From JAEYZM01 sp943372195 (GTDB lineage Bacteria > Bacteroidota > Bacteroidia > Sphingobacteriales > Sphingobacteriaceae): 64,000 nt of DNA. The translations under genes and the position numbers were made by a program. The stretch is taken from the NCBI GenBank assembly GCA_943372195.1, contig CALRXS010000003.1:1-64000 (forward strand), read 5' to 3'. Below the pieces are notes generated by a model. The model did not search any database. It saw only the letters and a program-made list of their open reading frames with translations, and was not told where the DNA came from. The number at the start of each line of letters is the position of its first letter. The first letter of the stretch is position 1. Shown here piece after piece: positions 44,562 through 53,920 of the stretch.

Positions 44562-46292
44562 ATGTACATTCTTGGAATCAATGCTTATCACGGTGACTCT
44601 TCTGCTTGCTTACTAAAAGATGGCGAAGTAATGTGTGCTTCTGAAGAAGAGAGATTTAGACGTATTAAACATTGGGCTGGCTTCCCATCAATGGCTATAA
44701 AGTTTTGTTTAGATGATGCTAAAATTTCTTTAGCTGATATTGATTATATATCAATATCTAGAGATCCATATGCAAATATTTTTCTTAAAGGATTAAATGC
44801 TGTTAAAAATAGATTGAGTTTTAGTAATATTAAAGATCGAGTTGCTAATCTTAAAAAAGCCGCAAGTATTCAAGACGAATTTAAAATTCATTTCCCGACA
44901 CAATTTGATTCTTTAAAAGCTAAATTTATCAATGTTGAACATCATCGCTCACATTTAGCATCCGCTTTTTTTGTTTCTCCATTTGACGAATCGGCTATTG
45001 TTTCTATTGATGGTTTCGGAGATTTTAGTTCAGTGATGACTGCATATGGTAATGCAAATAAATTTGATGTTATTAATAAAGTGAATTATCCACATTCTTT
45101 AGGTGTCTTTTATACAACTTTCACTCAATATCTAGGCTTTCCTCATTATGGTGATGAATACAAAGTTATGGGACTTGCGCCTTATGGTACTGCTAAGTAC
45201 AAAGAGCAAGTTGCGAAAACATTAATTAAAAAATCGAACGGACTTTTTGAATTAAATACAAAGTATTTTAACCATTTAAAAAACGGAGTTAATATGAGTT
45301 GGGATGGTGGCATACCCGCAATTGATGCTCTCTACACAGATGAATTAATAAAAGAATTTGGTGAAGTAAGAAAAAGTGATGAAGAATTAAGTCAATATCA
45401 TAAAGATTTAGCCGCAAGTGTTCAATCTGTATGTGAAGATTTTATCTTACATATTTGTGAAGGTGTTTATCAGCAAACTAAATCTGAGAATTTATGCTTA
45501 GCGGGTGGTGTCGGACAAAATTCTGTAGCAAACGGCAAAATTTTAGCAAACACTTCATTCAAAAATTTATACATACCGCCTGCTGCACATGATGCAGGTA
45601 CTGCTATTGGTGCCGCATTGTATGTATATCATCAACAACTAAATCAGAAAAGAAATTATATAAGTAAAACCGGATATTATGGTTATACTGCAAGTGATGA
45701 TGAAATAAAAAGATTATTAGATGATCGTAACATTGAATATAAATATTATGATGATCAAGATCAATTAGTTGATTACGTTACTGATAAAATAATTGATGCT
45801 AAAGTTATTGGTTGGTACCAAGGTCGTGCAGAATTTGGTCCGCGTGCTCTAGGTCATCGTTCAATTCTCGCTGATCCTCGTAGAAACGACGCGAAAGAAA
45901 TTTTGAATCTTAAAATTAAAAGAAGAGAGTCATTTAGACCATTTGCACCATCCATCTTAAAAGAAAAAGTTATTGATTATTTCGAAGTTGTTGATGATGT
46001 GCCTTTCATGGAAAAGGTTTTCAAAATAAAAAAAGAAATGCAACAATTAATTCCAGCTGTTACACATGTTGATGGTACAGGGCGTTTGCAAACAGTTGAT
46101 ATAAATGATGAACCATTATATTATAAATTGATTAAATCTTTTTATGATAAAACGAGTGTACCTATTTTATTAAATACTTCATTTAATGAAAACGAACCAA
46201 TCGTTAATAAACCAGAAGAAGCGCTTGATTGTTACTTGAGAACAAAGATGGATGTATTAGTAATGGGTAATTTTGTAATTGAAAGAATTTAA
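44562..46292 (+). CDS. Carbamoyltransferase (NodU/CmcH family)
   Basis: A 576-residue enzyme of the usual length that transfers a carbamoyl group from carbamoyl phosphate to a hydroxyl. The N-terminal Kae1-like fold has ILGINAYHGDSSACLL, HHRSHLASAFF and LAGGVGQNSVANGK; the C-terminal domain has GRAEFGPRALGHRSILADPR and LNTSFNENEPIV. In this locus it probably carbamoylates a sugar of the polymer. It starts 2 bp after the fusion gene, so the two are translated from the same message. Confidence 0.93.
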   Translation: MYILGINAYHGDSSACLLKDGEVMCASEEERFRRIKHWAGFPSMAIKFCLDDAKISLADIDYISISRDPYANIFLKGLNAVKNRLSFSNIKDRVANLKKAASIQDEFKIHFPTQFDSLKAKFINVEHHRSHLASAFFVSPFDESAIVSIDGFGDFSSVMTAYGNANKFDVINKVNYPHSLGVFYTTFTQYLGFPHYGDEYKVMGLAPYGTAKYKEQVAKTLIKKSNGLFELNTKYFNHLKNGVNMSWDGGIPAIDALYTDELIKEFGEVRKSDEELSQYHKDLAASVQSVCEDFILHICEGVYQQTKSENLCLAGGVGQNSVANGKILANTSFKNLYIPPAAHDAGTAIGAALYVYHQQLNQKRNYISKTGYYGYTASDDEIKRLLDDRNIEYKYYDDQDQLVDYVTDKIIDAKVIGWYQGRAEFGPRALGHRSILADPRRNDAKEILNLKIKRRESFRPFAPSILKEKVIDYFEVVDDVPFMEKVFKIKKEMQQLIPAVTHVDGTGRLQTVDINDEPLYYKLIKSFYDKTSVPILLNTSFNENEPIVNKPEEALDCYLRTKMDVLVMGNFVIERI

Positions 46293-46293
46293 A

Positions 46294-47046
46294 ATGAAAT
46301 GCACCATCATCACCGTTTCATATAATGCTGTTGATACCATCGAATCAACAATCAATTCTGTTTTGTCTCAAGATTATAATAATATTGAATACATAATTAT
46401 TGATGGTAATTCTTCGGATGGTACAAAAGAGATCATTCAGAAGCATAATGATAGAATTACTAAATGGATATCTGAAAAAGACAATGGTATATATGATGCG
46501 ATGAATAAAGGTATACAACTAGCAAGCGGTGATATTATTGGTATATTAAATGCAGATGATCTATATTCAGCAAATGATATTATTTCAAAAATAGTTAATC
46601 AATTTTCAAGATATAATGCAGATGCATTATACGGTGATTTAAAATACGTACTAAAAAATGATATTTCTAAAACTATTCGTTTTTGGAAGTCAGGGGAATA
46701 TAGTGAGGGTAAATTTTTAAATGGTTGGATGCCTCCACATCCAACATTCTTCGTTAAGAGAAGTTTATATTATCAATTAGGTTTATATAGAACCGACATG
46801 CCTTCAGCAGCCGACTATGAATTAATGTTAAGGTATATACATGTAAATAAAATTAATCTTACATACCTCCCTGAATTAGTTACAATTATGCGTGAAGGAG
46901 GAGTAAGTAATAATAGTTTGATGAACAGATGGAAAGCTAACAGAGATGATTTACGTGCATGGCAAGTAAATAACGTTAAACCAAATGCATTTACACTTAT
47001 ACTTAAGCCATTATCGAAACTTATACAATTTGTATTTAAAAACTAA
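46294..47046 (+). CDS. Family 2 glycosyltransferase
   Basis: A 250-residue GT-A enzyme starting at the ATG one base after the preceding stop; a TTG 15 bases upstream is less likely. TIITVSYNAVDTIE, IIIDGNSSDGT, DNGIYDAMNKG and the DxD-type LNADDLY are the classic nucleotide-sugar and metal-binding motifs; PPHPTFFVKRSLY lies near the acceptor site. It is the last gene of the 24-kb sugar operon. Confidence 0.93.
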   Translation: MKCTIITVSYNAVDTIESTINSVLSQDYNNIEYIIIDGNSSDGTKEIIQKHNDRITKWISEKDNGIYDAMNKGIQLASGDIIGILNADDLYSANDIISKIVNQFSRYNADALYGDLKYVLKNDISKTIRFWKSGEYSEGKFLNGWMPPHPTFFVKRSLYYQLGLYRTDMPSAADYELMLRYIHVNKINLTYLPELVTIMREGGVSNNSLMNRWKANRDDLRAWQVNNVKPNAFTLILKPLSKLIQFVFKN

Positions 47047-47068
47047 ACCAATTTATGCTATATTGGTT
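47046..47068 (+). terminator. Candidate weak terminator hairpin after the sugar operon
   Basis: AACCAAT/ATTGGTT (7 bp, 9-base loop) begins at the last base of the stop codon. No strong T run follows (TTAAATAG), so termination may be partial and this call is tentative. Confidence 0.35.
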
Positions 47069-47095
47069 AAATAGTCTTACACAATAAATAAACAT

Positions 47096-47974
47096 ATGAA
47101 AAAGTATTTACTAACTCTAAGCATCGCTTTAATTAGCTTAGGTGCTTTCGCTCAAATTAAAACTCCACAACCAAGTCCGGTTTCTACCGTTAAACAAGAA
47201 TTTGGTTTAGGTGAAATCAGTATCTCTTACGCTCGTCCTGCTGCTAAAGGAAGAGTTGTTTTTGGAGATCTAGTTCCATTTGATAAAATTTGGAGAACAG
47301 GTGCTAATGCATCAACTAAAGTTACATTTTCTGATGATGTAATGATAGAAGGAAATAAATTAGCTGCTGGTGAGTATGCATTGTATACAATCCCGGGTAA
47401 AGCTGAGTGGACAATCATTTTCCATAAAAATACAAAGATGTGGGGATTAGGTGACCCAGGTGATTACAAAGAAGAGAATGATGCATTACGTGTGAAAGTT
47501 AAATCACAAGCTACAATGTATTCAACTGAATCATTTACAATTTCATTATCTGATGTGTTGCCTACTTCTGCTAACTTAAATATAGAGTGGGAAAAAACTA
47601 AAGTATCTGTAAAGGTTACTACTGATATTGACGCAAAAGTTCAAGCAAGCATCGAGAAAACATTAAATCCTAAAGTAAACGGTAACGCATACTATTCAGC
47701 TGCAAGTTATTATTATGAAAATGATAAAGACATGAATAAAGCTTTAGAGTGGGTTAACTTGGCTATCGCTCAAAGAGCTGATGCATTCTGGATGGTTCAT
47801 TTAAAAGCAAAGATTCTTAAGAAAATGAATAATAATACTGCTGCAATTGAAGCTGCTAACTTATCTAAAGAAATCGCTAACAAAGCAGGTAATGCTGACT
47901 ATGTTGCTTTGAATGATAAATTAATTGCTGAAATCAACGCACCAGCGAAAGATACTAAATCAAAGAAGAAGTAA
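47096..47974 (+). CDS. DUF2911 domain exported protein
   Basis: A 292-residue protein with a clear signal peptide (LISLGAFAQ). The DUF2911 domain covers about 25-180 (ISYARPAAKGRVVFG, WRTGANASTKVTF, LAAGEYALYTIPG, WTIIFHKNTKMWG). A helical TPR-like tail (about 195-285: ALEWVNLAIAQRADAFW) and a Lys-rich end follow. DUF2911 proteins are common in this phylum and have no established biochemical role. It stands alone after the sugar operon and is followed by the longest heptad array. Confidence 0.92.
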   Translation: MKKYLLTLSIALISLGAFAQIKTPQPSPVSTVKQEFGLGEISISYARPAAKGRVVFGDLVPFDKIWRTGANASTKVTFSDDVMIEGNKLAAGEYALYTIPGKAEWTIIFHKNTKMWGLGDPGDYKEENDALRVKVKSQATMYSTESFTISLSDVLPTSANLNIEWEKTKVSVKVTTDIDAKVQASIEKTLNPKVNGNAYYSAASYYYENDKDMNKALEWVNLAIAQRADAFWMVHLKAKILKKMNNNTAAIEAANLSKEIANKAGNADYVALNDKLIAEINAPAKDTKSKKK

Positions 47975-47979
47975 ATTTC

Positions 47980-48035
47980 TTTGTACATAATACCTAATAC
48001 AAAGTACAATGTATTAGGTATTATGTATTAAGTAT
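47980..48035. repeat. Heptad array B (8 x NNNRTAY) with a perfect 17-bp inverted repeat
   Basis: Eight consecutive 7-bp units (TTTGTAC, ATAATAC, CTAATAC, AAAGTAC, AATGTAT, TAGGTAT, TATGTAT, TAAGTAT). Bases 47984-48000 and 48011-48027 are perfect reverse complements with a 10-base loop. It fills the whole space between two convergent genes and could end transcription on both strands. Confidence 0.85.
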
Positions 48036-48039
48036 TCAA

Positions 48040-48537
48040 CTAATTCAGTAGCTTCCAATTCTTCAACTGCCATTCTAGAGTAGCAATCGAAATCAACTCT
48101 CCCTTCTCGTTTCTACACTCAACTTTATACGTATAAAGTTCTTGACCTTTCTCTTCTAATTCAGTTCTAATTTTTTCTAGTGTTTCATCATCTAGATTAA
48201 ATTCTACAAATAAATTTCCTTTACCTTGTTTTACAAAATCTACATGCATACTTCGCATGATCAATCTGTATTTGCTAGCACTTAGATTACTGATTAATAA
48301 AAAACCACATGCATATTCTGATGCTGTTGCTAATGCACATGCATGAATACCTTTTAAGTGATTTAGATTATTTCTTATAAAAGGTATTTTAATAATGATT
48401 TTACTCTTACTTAAAAATTTAATTCGAAATCGATGTGGCGAATTATAGGGGATGGTATAAAACATTGCAATGTTCAATACTCCTAGCCAAAAATTACTCT
48501 TATATGCCTTTTCTAAAATGTAGTCTAACTTAGCCAT
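48040..48537 (-). CDS. DUF4442 hotdog-fold protein
   Basis: A 165-residue protein of the DUF4442 family, a hotdog-fold group related to PaaI-type acyl-CoA thioesterases. Typical parts are IPFIRNNLNHLKGIHACALATASEY in the helix region, MRSMHVDFVKQGKG and YTYKVECRNEKGELI in the sheet. Thioesterase action on acyl-CoA is inferred, not shown. Its ATG lies inside the last codons of the upstream gene (8-bp overlap), so the pair is translationally coupled, next to a fatty-acid degradation cluster. Confidence 0.85.
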   Translation of the reverse strand: MAKLDYILEKAYKSNFWLGVLNIAMFYTIPYNSPHRFRIKFLSKSKIIIKIPFIRNNLNHLKGIHACALATASEYACGFLLISNLSASKYRLIMRSMHVDFVKQGKGNLFVEFNLDDETLEKIRTELEEKGQELYTYKVECRNEKGELISIATLEWQLKNWKLLN

Positions 48538-49534
48538 TCATCTCTATTTTTAATTTTTCAAATTCTGAATTTGTTTCTACATTAAATTGATGAACAATCT
48601 CTTTTATACTTTTTACATCATCAATTAATTCTACTGATTTTCCTGCACACCATAATGTCTCGTACGAACCAGGCTTTACAGATTTCATTAATTTGTTGAT
48701 ACCTCTAAATTGAACAAGCATCTTAAAATATTTTTTCGTTTGCTTATTTTTACTCAATAATCTCTCTAACCAATTTTGCTTGTATCCGATTTTCTTTGCA
48801 TACGGAGTATTGATAATTGTACAAGGTGTACCTGATATTTTTTCGGTTAATACTATATCATCCATCTCAGCCTTTACAATTCCGTTTTTATAATCGTCAC
48901 TTACATTTGCTTCTGTACTTGCAATAAACCTTGTGCCAATTGATACTGCAGAAGCTCCCAATGCTAATGCCGAAAGTATTCCTGAGCCATTCGCTATACC
49001 ACCTGCTGCTATTACTGGTTTATCGGGGAATGCAATTTTTAATGATGGAATTAAAACTTGAAGCGGATTTTGACCCGCATGTCCGCCTGCCCCTTGACCT
49101 ACTGCTATAAATCCATCACATCCTAAATCATAACATTTTTGCGCATGCGTTAAATTCGTCACATCACAATAAACTTTTGCACCATATTTATGTGCCTCTT
49201 CGATTACTCTTGCCGGTGAACCTAATGAAGTAATATAAAATGGTACTTTATTATCGACGCATATCTTTAGGTGTTTCTCAAACATAATATTCGTCTTCTG
49301 AACAATTAAGTTTACACCGTAATTCCCTTTATTTGATTTCTGTTTATGTTCGTTTAACCTAGCTAACAATGCACTTAACTCAGAATCATCTCTGTAGTTC
49401 AAACTTGGAAAAACCCCTAAAATACCCTCATCAATTGCTGATTTCAACATGGCCTCATTACTCACTAAAAACATTGGAGCCATAATTACTGGTATATCTA
49501 AACCAAATTCCTTAGAAAATGAATTTTTTATCAT
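48530..49534 (-). CDS. Nitronate monooxygenase-like flavoprotein (NPD/FabK family)
   Basis: A 334-residue FMN-binding TIM barrel: PVIMAPMFLVSN at the N-terminus, GCDGFIAVGQGAGGHAGQ around the phosphate site and AAGGIANGSGILSALALGA. The family covers nitronate monooxygenases and FabK-type enoyl reductases, which are hard to tell apart by eye. Divergent placement from fadD and overlap with a hotdog protein suggests an acyl-CoA-linked oxidoreductase role as an alternative to nitronate detoxification. Confidence 0.88.
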   Translation of the reverse strand: MIKNSFSKEFGLDIPVIMAPMFLVSNEAMLKSAIDEGILGVFPSLNYRDDSELSALLARLNEHKQKSNKGNYGVNLIVQKTNIMFEKHLKICVDNKVPFYITSLGSPARVIEEAHKYGAKVYCDVTNLTHAQKCYDLGCDGFIAVGQGAGGHAGQNPLQVLIPSLKIAFPDKPVIAAGGIANGSGILSALALGASAVSIGTRFIASTEANVSDDYKNGIVKAEMDDIVLTEKISGTPCTIINTPYAKKIGYKQNWLERLLSKNKQTKKYFKMLVQFRGINKLMKSVKPGSYETLWCAGKSVELIDDVKSIKEIVHQFNVETNSEFEKLKIEMNG

Positions 49535-49541
49535 AAAAACT

Positions 49542-49570
49542 TTTGTAATTTAAAAATAATAATATATTTG
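49542..49570 (+). promoter_or_regulatory. Candidate promoter of the fad genes
   Basis: TTTG (49542-49545) and a perfect TATATTTG -7 element (49563-49570) are 17 bp apart, shorter than the usual 19-21 bp. It points toward fadD, whose ATG lies about 92 bp downstream. Confidence 0.5.
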
Positions 49571-49576
49571 TACTAA

Positions 49577-49591
49577 ATACCGATTTGGTAT
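49577..49591. promoter_or_regulatory. Candidate operator palindrome upstream of fadD
   Basis: ATACC-GATTT-GGTAT is a 5-bp inverted repeat around a 5-bp centre, placed at about the predicted transcription start. The position fits a repressor site such as a TetR-type fatty-acid regulator, but no regulator gene is present in the window. Confidence 0.4.
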
Positions 49592-49662
49592 AAAGGTAAT
49601 AATTTTATATTAAACACAATTTACTGCAAAAAATGAATTTTTAGTATATTAATCGAAAACAT

Positions 49663-51432
49663 ATGAACATGAAAATTACGAGAGTCTTCGATTTATTGCC
49701 ATTCTTAAAAATGTATTACCCTGAGAATGATATTTTCTCTAACAAAGAAAACGGACATTGGGTGCATTATGATACAGATGCTTTCATCCGTAATGTTGAT
49801 GAAATCAGTCTGGGTCTTTTATCTATCGGGGTGAAGAAAGATGATAAAGTAGCGAACATGTCACCTAACAGACCTGAATGGAATTTCGTTGACTTTGCAG
49901 TAATGCAGATGGGTGCTGTTCATTTACCTTTGTATCCGACTTTATCTGAATCTGATTTAAAATATATCATCAACGATTCTGAAACGAAAGTTTTATTTGT
50001 TGCAAATCAAGAGCTTTACGATAAAGTTTGTAAAGTAAATGGTGAATGCCCTACATTACAATATATCATTTCATATGAAAAAATAAATGACCCAAGTGTC
50101 ATGTATTGGGAAGATCTGAAATCAAAGGGTGATGCAAGTCAAATGGATAAAGTTGTTGAATATAGAAACTCTGTTCAACCTGATGACTTATTAACTCTAA
50201 TATATACTTCTGGAACTACAGGAAATCCGAAAGGTGTAATGCTAACGCATGATAATTTAGTTAGTAATTTTAAATCTTCTAATCCATTAATACCTGAAGG
50301 TTCACATGTTGCACTAAGCTTCTTGCCTTTGTCACATATATTCGAACGGATGGTAGTATATATGTACTTAAGCAAAGGCGTGCATGTTTACTACGCCGAA
50401 TCATTAGAAAAAATTGCTGATAATTTAAAAGAAGTAAATCCTCATATGTTTACTACTGTACCTCGACTTTTAGAAAAGGTATATGATAAAATTGTATTGA
50501 AAGGTTCAGAGTTAACAGGCATAAAAAAAGCATTATTCTTTTGGGCATTAGACTTAGGATTAAAATATGAGTATGATGGTAAAAACGGATGGTGGTATGA
50601 AATGCAGTTATGGCTCGCGAATAAAATAATCTTCAAGAAATGGAGAGAAGCATTAGGCGGTAATATTTTAGCAATATGTGCTGGTGGTGCTGCATTACAA
50701 GAAAGATTAGCTAGAGTTTTTTGGGCTGCTGGAATACCAGTTTTACAGGGATATGGATTAACAGAAACATCTCCAGTTGTAACTGTGAATGGCATTGATA
50801 AAGGCTTGAGATATTTTGGTACATGCGGACCTACAATACCTGGTGTAGAAGTGAAAATTGCAGCTGATGGTGAGATTCTAGCTAAAGGTCCGAACATCAT
50901 GAAAGGCTATTACAAAAAACCTGAAGCTACAGCAGAAGTTATTGACTCAGACGGATGGTTCCATACAGGAGATATTGGTGAGATGGTTGAAGGTCGTTAC
51001 TTAAAAATTACTGATCGTAAAAAAGAAATATTTAAAACCGCAGGTGGTAAATATGTTGCTCCACAAATTATTGAAAACAAACTAAAAGAGTCTAAGTTCA
51101 TTGAGCAGATAATGGTTGTAGGAGAAAATAAAAAATTCCCTTCAGCTTTAATTATTCCTTCATTTGTTTATTTGAAAGATTGGTGTGCTATAAAAGGTAT
51201 TAACTACATATCTAATGAACAAATCATAAAAGAAGAAGTAGTAATCAATAGAATTCAGAGAGAGGTAGATGCATTAAACAGCAACTTCGGACAGTGGGAG
51301 CAGATAAAGAAATTTGTTTTATTACCTCGTGAATTTACAATTGACGAAGGAGAGTTGACCCCTAAATTGAGTATGAAGCGCAAGGCTATCATGGAGAAAT
51401 ATAACGATAAAATCGAGTTAATGTATAGTTAA
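49663..51432 (+). CDS. fadD: Long-chain fatty acid-CoA ligase
   Basis: A 589-residue AMP-forming acyl-CoA synthetase with the P-loop-like YTSGTTGNPKG, YGLTETSP, GWFHTGDIG and DRKKEIFKTAGGKYVAP. It activates free fatty acids to acyl-CoA at the inner membrane, the first step before the oxidation enzymes encoded just downstream (28-bp gap). The substrate chain length is inferred from family similarity (long-chain ACSL/FAA type). Confidence 0.93.
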   Translation: MNMKITRVFDLLPFLKMYYPENDIFSNKENGHWVHYDTDAFIRNVDEISLGLLSIGVKKDDKVANMSPNRPEWNFVDFAVMQMGAVHLPLYPTLSESDLKYIINDSETKVLFVANQELYDKVCKVNGECPTLQYIISYEKINDPSVMYWEDLKSKGDASQMDKVVEYRNSVQPDDLLTLIYTSGTTGNPKGVMLTHDNLVSNFKSSNPLIPEGSHVALSFLPLSHIFERMVVYMYLSKGVHVYYAESLEKIADNLKEVNPHMFTTVPRLLEKVYDKIVLKGSELTGIKKALFFWALDLGLKYEYDGKNGWWYEMQLWLANKIIFKKWREALGGNILAICAGGAALQERLARVFWAAGIPVLQGYGLTETSPVVTVNGIDKGLRYFGTCGPTIPGVEVKIAADGEILAKGPNIMKGYYKKPEATAEVIDSDGWFHTGDIGEMVEGRYLKITDRKKEIFKTAGGKYVAPQIIENKLKESKFIEQIMVVGENKKFPSALIIPSFVYLKDWCAIKGINYISNEQIIKEEVVINRIQREVDALNSNFGQWEQIKKFVLLPREFTIDEGELTPKLSMKRKAIMEKYNDKIELMYS

Positions 51433-51460
51433 AATACATCTACTAATATTAAAGAAAACA

Positions 51461-53839
51461 ATGAGAAGAATTAATAAAGTAGCAGTTTTAGGTTCTGGTG
51501 TAATGGGTTCAAGAATTGCATGTCATTTTGCAAATGCAAATGTACCTGTAGTTTTATTAGATATTGCTCCCAAAGATTCAACCACTGCTGACTCATCATC
51601 AGTAAGAAACAAAATTGTGAATGATGCATTGCAGCAAACTTTAAAGTCTAATCCATCCGCAGTATTTAATAAGGCAAAAGCTAAATTAATTCAGATAGGA
51701 AATTTTGATGATGATTTATCTAAAATTTCTGAATGTGATTGGATCATAGAAGTAGTTGTTGAAAATTTAGATATCAAAAAACAATTATTTGATAAAGTAG
51801 AGAAATTCAGAAAAGCAGGTACTATTATTTCTTCTAATACATCAGGTATACCCATTAACTTAATGTTAGATGGAAGGTCTGATGATTTCAAAAAGAATTT
51901 TTGCGGAACACATTTTTTTAATCCGCCTCGTTATTTACCTCTATTAGAAATTATTCCTACAAAAGATACCGATAGTTTAGTAGTTGATTTCTTAATGCAC
52001 TATGGTGATTTGTATTTAGGTAAAACAACTGTTTTATGTAAAGACACTCCGGCATTTATCGCTAACAGAATTGGGGTGTATTCTATTATGACTTTGTTTC
52101 ATTTAGTAAAGGAAATGAATTTAAGTATTGATGAAGTTGATAGATACACAGGTGCAATTGTAGGAAGACCAAAGTCGGCAACGTTCAGAACTACTGATGT
52201 TGTAGGCTTAGATACGTTAATTAAAGTTGCAAAAGGACTACAAGATAATTTACCGAACGACGAATCTAAATCATCATTCCAGATTCCAGATTTCATTTTG
52301 AAAATGGAATCTAATAATTGGTTAGGTGATAAAACTAAGCAAGGTTTTTATAAGAAAACGAAAAATGAAAAAGGTGAGAAAGAAATTCTTTCACTGAACT
52401 TAGATACATTAGAATATCAAACTAAAACAAAATTTAAATCTTCAACATTAGAAGCATTAAAAACGGTTGATGATTTAAAAGAAAGATTAAGAATTTTATC
52501 AAAAGCAAAAGATACAGCGGGAGTATTTTTTAGAAAAACGATGTATAATCTCTTTGCTTATTGCTCTAATAGAATTCCAGAAATTTCTGATGAGTTATAT
52601 AGAATAGACGATGCGATGCGTGCTGGTTTCGGTTGGGAGCTTGGTCCTTTTCAAACATGGGATGTCTTGGGTGTAAAAGAAACTGTTGATGCGATGAAGT
52701 CTGAGGGATTGAAAGTAGCCACATGGATTGATGAAATGATCGCAGATGGTAAAACATCTTTCTATCAATTAAAAAATTCAAAACCTACATTTTACAATCA
52801 ACAAAATAAAACATACGAGAGTATACCAGGTTCTGATGCCTTTATAATACTTGATCATATACGTGAGAATAAAACGGTATGGAAAAATTCAGGTGTTACC
52901 ATTACAGATTTAGGTGATGGTATTTTAAATTGTGAATTTCATACTAAAATGAATTCTATTGGTGGCGAAGTTTTACAAGGCATCAATAAAGCAATTGATA
53001 TTGCAGAGAAAGACTTCCGCGGATTAGTAGTCGGAAATCAAGGTGCGAATTTTTCAGCAGGTGCAAACATCGCCATGATTTTTATGATGGCTGTTGAACA
53101 AGAATACGATGAAATTGATTTCGCAATTCGTCAGTTTCAAAAAACGATGATGAGAGTAAGATACTCTTCGATACCTGTTGTTGCGGCGCCTCATCATTTA
53201 GCATTAGGGGGCGGATGTGAGCTATGTTTACATGCCGACTGGGTTCAAGCGAATGCTGAAACATATATGGGCTTAGTAGAATTTGGAGTAGGGGTGATAC
53301 CTGGTGGCGGTGGATCTAAAGAATTTGCTTTGAGAATTTCTGATGCATATCGTGATGGCGATTACGAACTAAATACATTAAGAGAAAAATTCTTAACCAT
53401 AGGCATGGCGAAAGTTTCTACTTCAGCATTAGAAGCATTTGACTTAGGATATTTAAAGCAGGGTCAGTTCGGCATCACCATGAATTATAATAGATTGATT
53501 GAAGATGCAAAACAAAAAGCGATTGAGCTTGCCGATGCAGGTTATGTAAGACCTAAAGAAAGAACAGATATTAAAGTACTTGGTCGTCAAGGTTTAGGTA
53601 TGGTTTATATAGGTGCAAATACTATGTACTCCGGACATTTTATTTCTGAGCACGATAAAAAAATATCTGAAAAATTAGGATACGTATTATGCGGAGGTGA
53701 TCTTTCAGAACCAACATTAGTTTCTGAACAATATTTACTTGACCTCGAACGTGAAGCCTTTTTATCATTATGTGCAGAACGTAAAACATTAGAAAGATTG
53801 CAAGCAATATTAAAAGGAGGCAAACCACTGAGAAATTAA
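51461..53839 (+). CDS. fadN: 3-hydroxyacyl-CoA dehydrogenase / enoyl-CoA hydratase, FadN type
   Basis: A 792-residue bifunctional enzyme with the dehydrogenase first (NAD loop LGSGVMGS at 10-17, GTHFFNPPRYLPLLE, KDTPAFIANRIG) and the crotonase domain at the C-terminus (about 480-690; GANFSAGAN and LGGGCELCLHAD form the oxyanion region). This order and length match Bacillus FadN rather than E. coli FadB/FadJ, where the hydratase comes first. The stop codon is the first part of a 14-bp direct repeat. Confidence 0.93.
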   Translation: MRRINKVAVLGSGVMGSRIACHFANANVPVVLLDIAPKDSTTADSSSVRNKIVNDALQQTLKSNPSAVFNKAKAKLIQIGNFDDDLSKISECDWIIEVVVENLDIKKQLFDKVEKFRKAGTIISSNTSGIPINLMLDGRSDDFKKNFCGTHFFNPPRYLPLLEIIPTKDTDSLVVDFLMHYGDLYLGKTTVLCKDTPAFIANRIGVYSIMTLFHLVKEMNLSIDEVDRYTGAIVGRPKSATFRTTDVVGLDTLIKVAKGLQDNLPNDESKSSFQIPDFILKMESNNWLGDKTKQGFYKKTKNEKGEKEILSLNLDTLEYQTKTKFKSSTLEALKTVDDLKERLRILSKAKDTAGVFFRKTMYNLFAYCSNRIPEISDELYRIDDAMRAGFGWELGPFQTWDVLGVKETVDAMKSEGLKVATWIDEMIADGKTSFYQLKNSKPTFYNQQNKTYESIPGSDAFIILDHIRENKTVWKNSGVTITDLGDGILNCEFHTKMNSIGGEVLQGINKAIDIAEKDFRGLVVGNQGANFSAGANIAMIFMMAVEQEYDEIDFAIRQFQKTMMRVRYSSIPVVAAPHHLALGGGCELCLHADWVQANAETYMGLVEFGVGVIPGGGGSKEFALRISDAYRDGDYELNTLREKFLTIGMAKVSTSALEAFDLGYLKQGQFGITMNYNRLIEDAKQKAIELADAGYVRPKERTDIKVLGRQGLGMVYIGANTMYSGHFISEHDKKISEKLGYVLCGGDLSEPTLVSEQYLLDLEREAFLSLCAERKTLERLQAILKGGKPLRN

Positions 53840-53866
53840 GAATGTAGAATTAAGAATGTAGAATAA
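53837..53866. repeat. Two 14-bp direct repeats at the fadN stop
   Basis: TAAGAATGTAGAAT occurs twice back to back (53837-53850, 53851-53864), and its two halves differ from each other by few bases, so the base period is 7. The first TAA is the fadN stop codon. Confidence 0.75.
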
Positions 53867-53886
53867 TTTGCTACACTTTTTCTGTC

Positions 53887-53914
53887 TTAATACTTTGTAC
53901 TTAATACTTAATAC
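53887..53914. repeat. Heptad array C (4 x NNNRTAY)
   Basis: TTAATAC, TTTGTAC, TTAATAC, TTAATAC, ending 6 bp before the fadA start codon. Confidence 0.8.
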
Positions 53915-53920
53915 ATTTTT

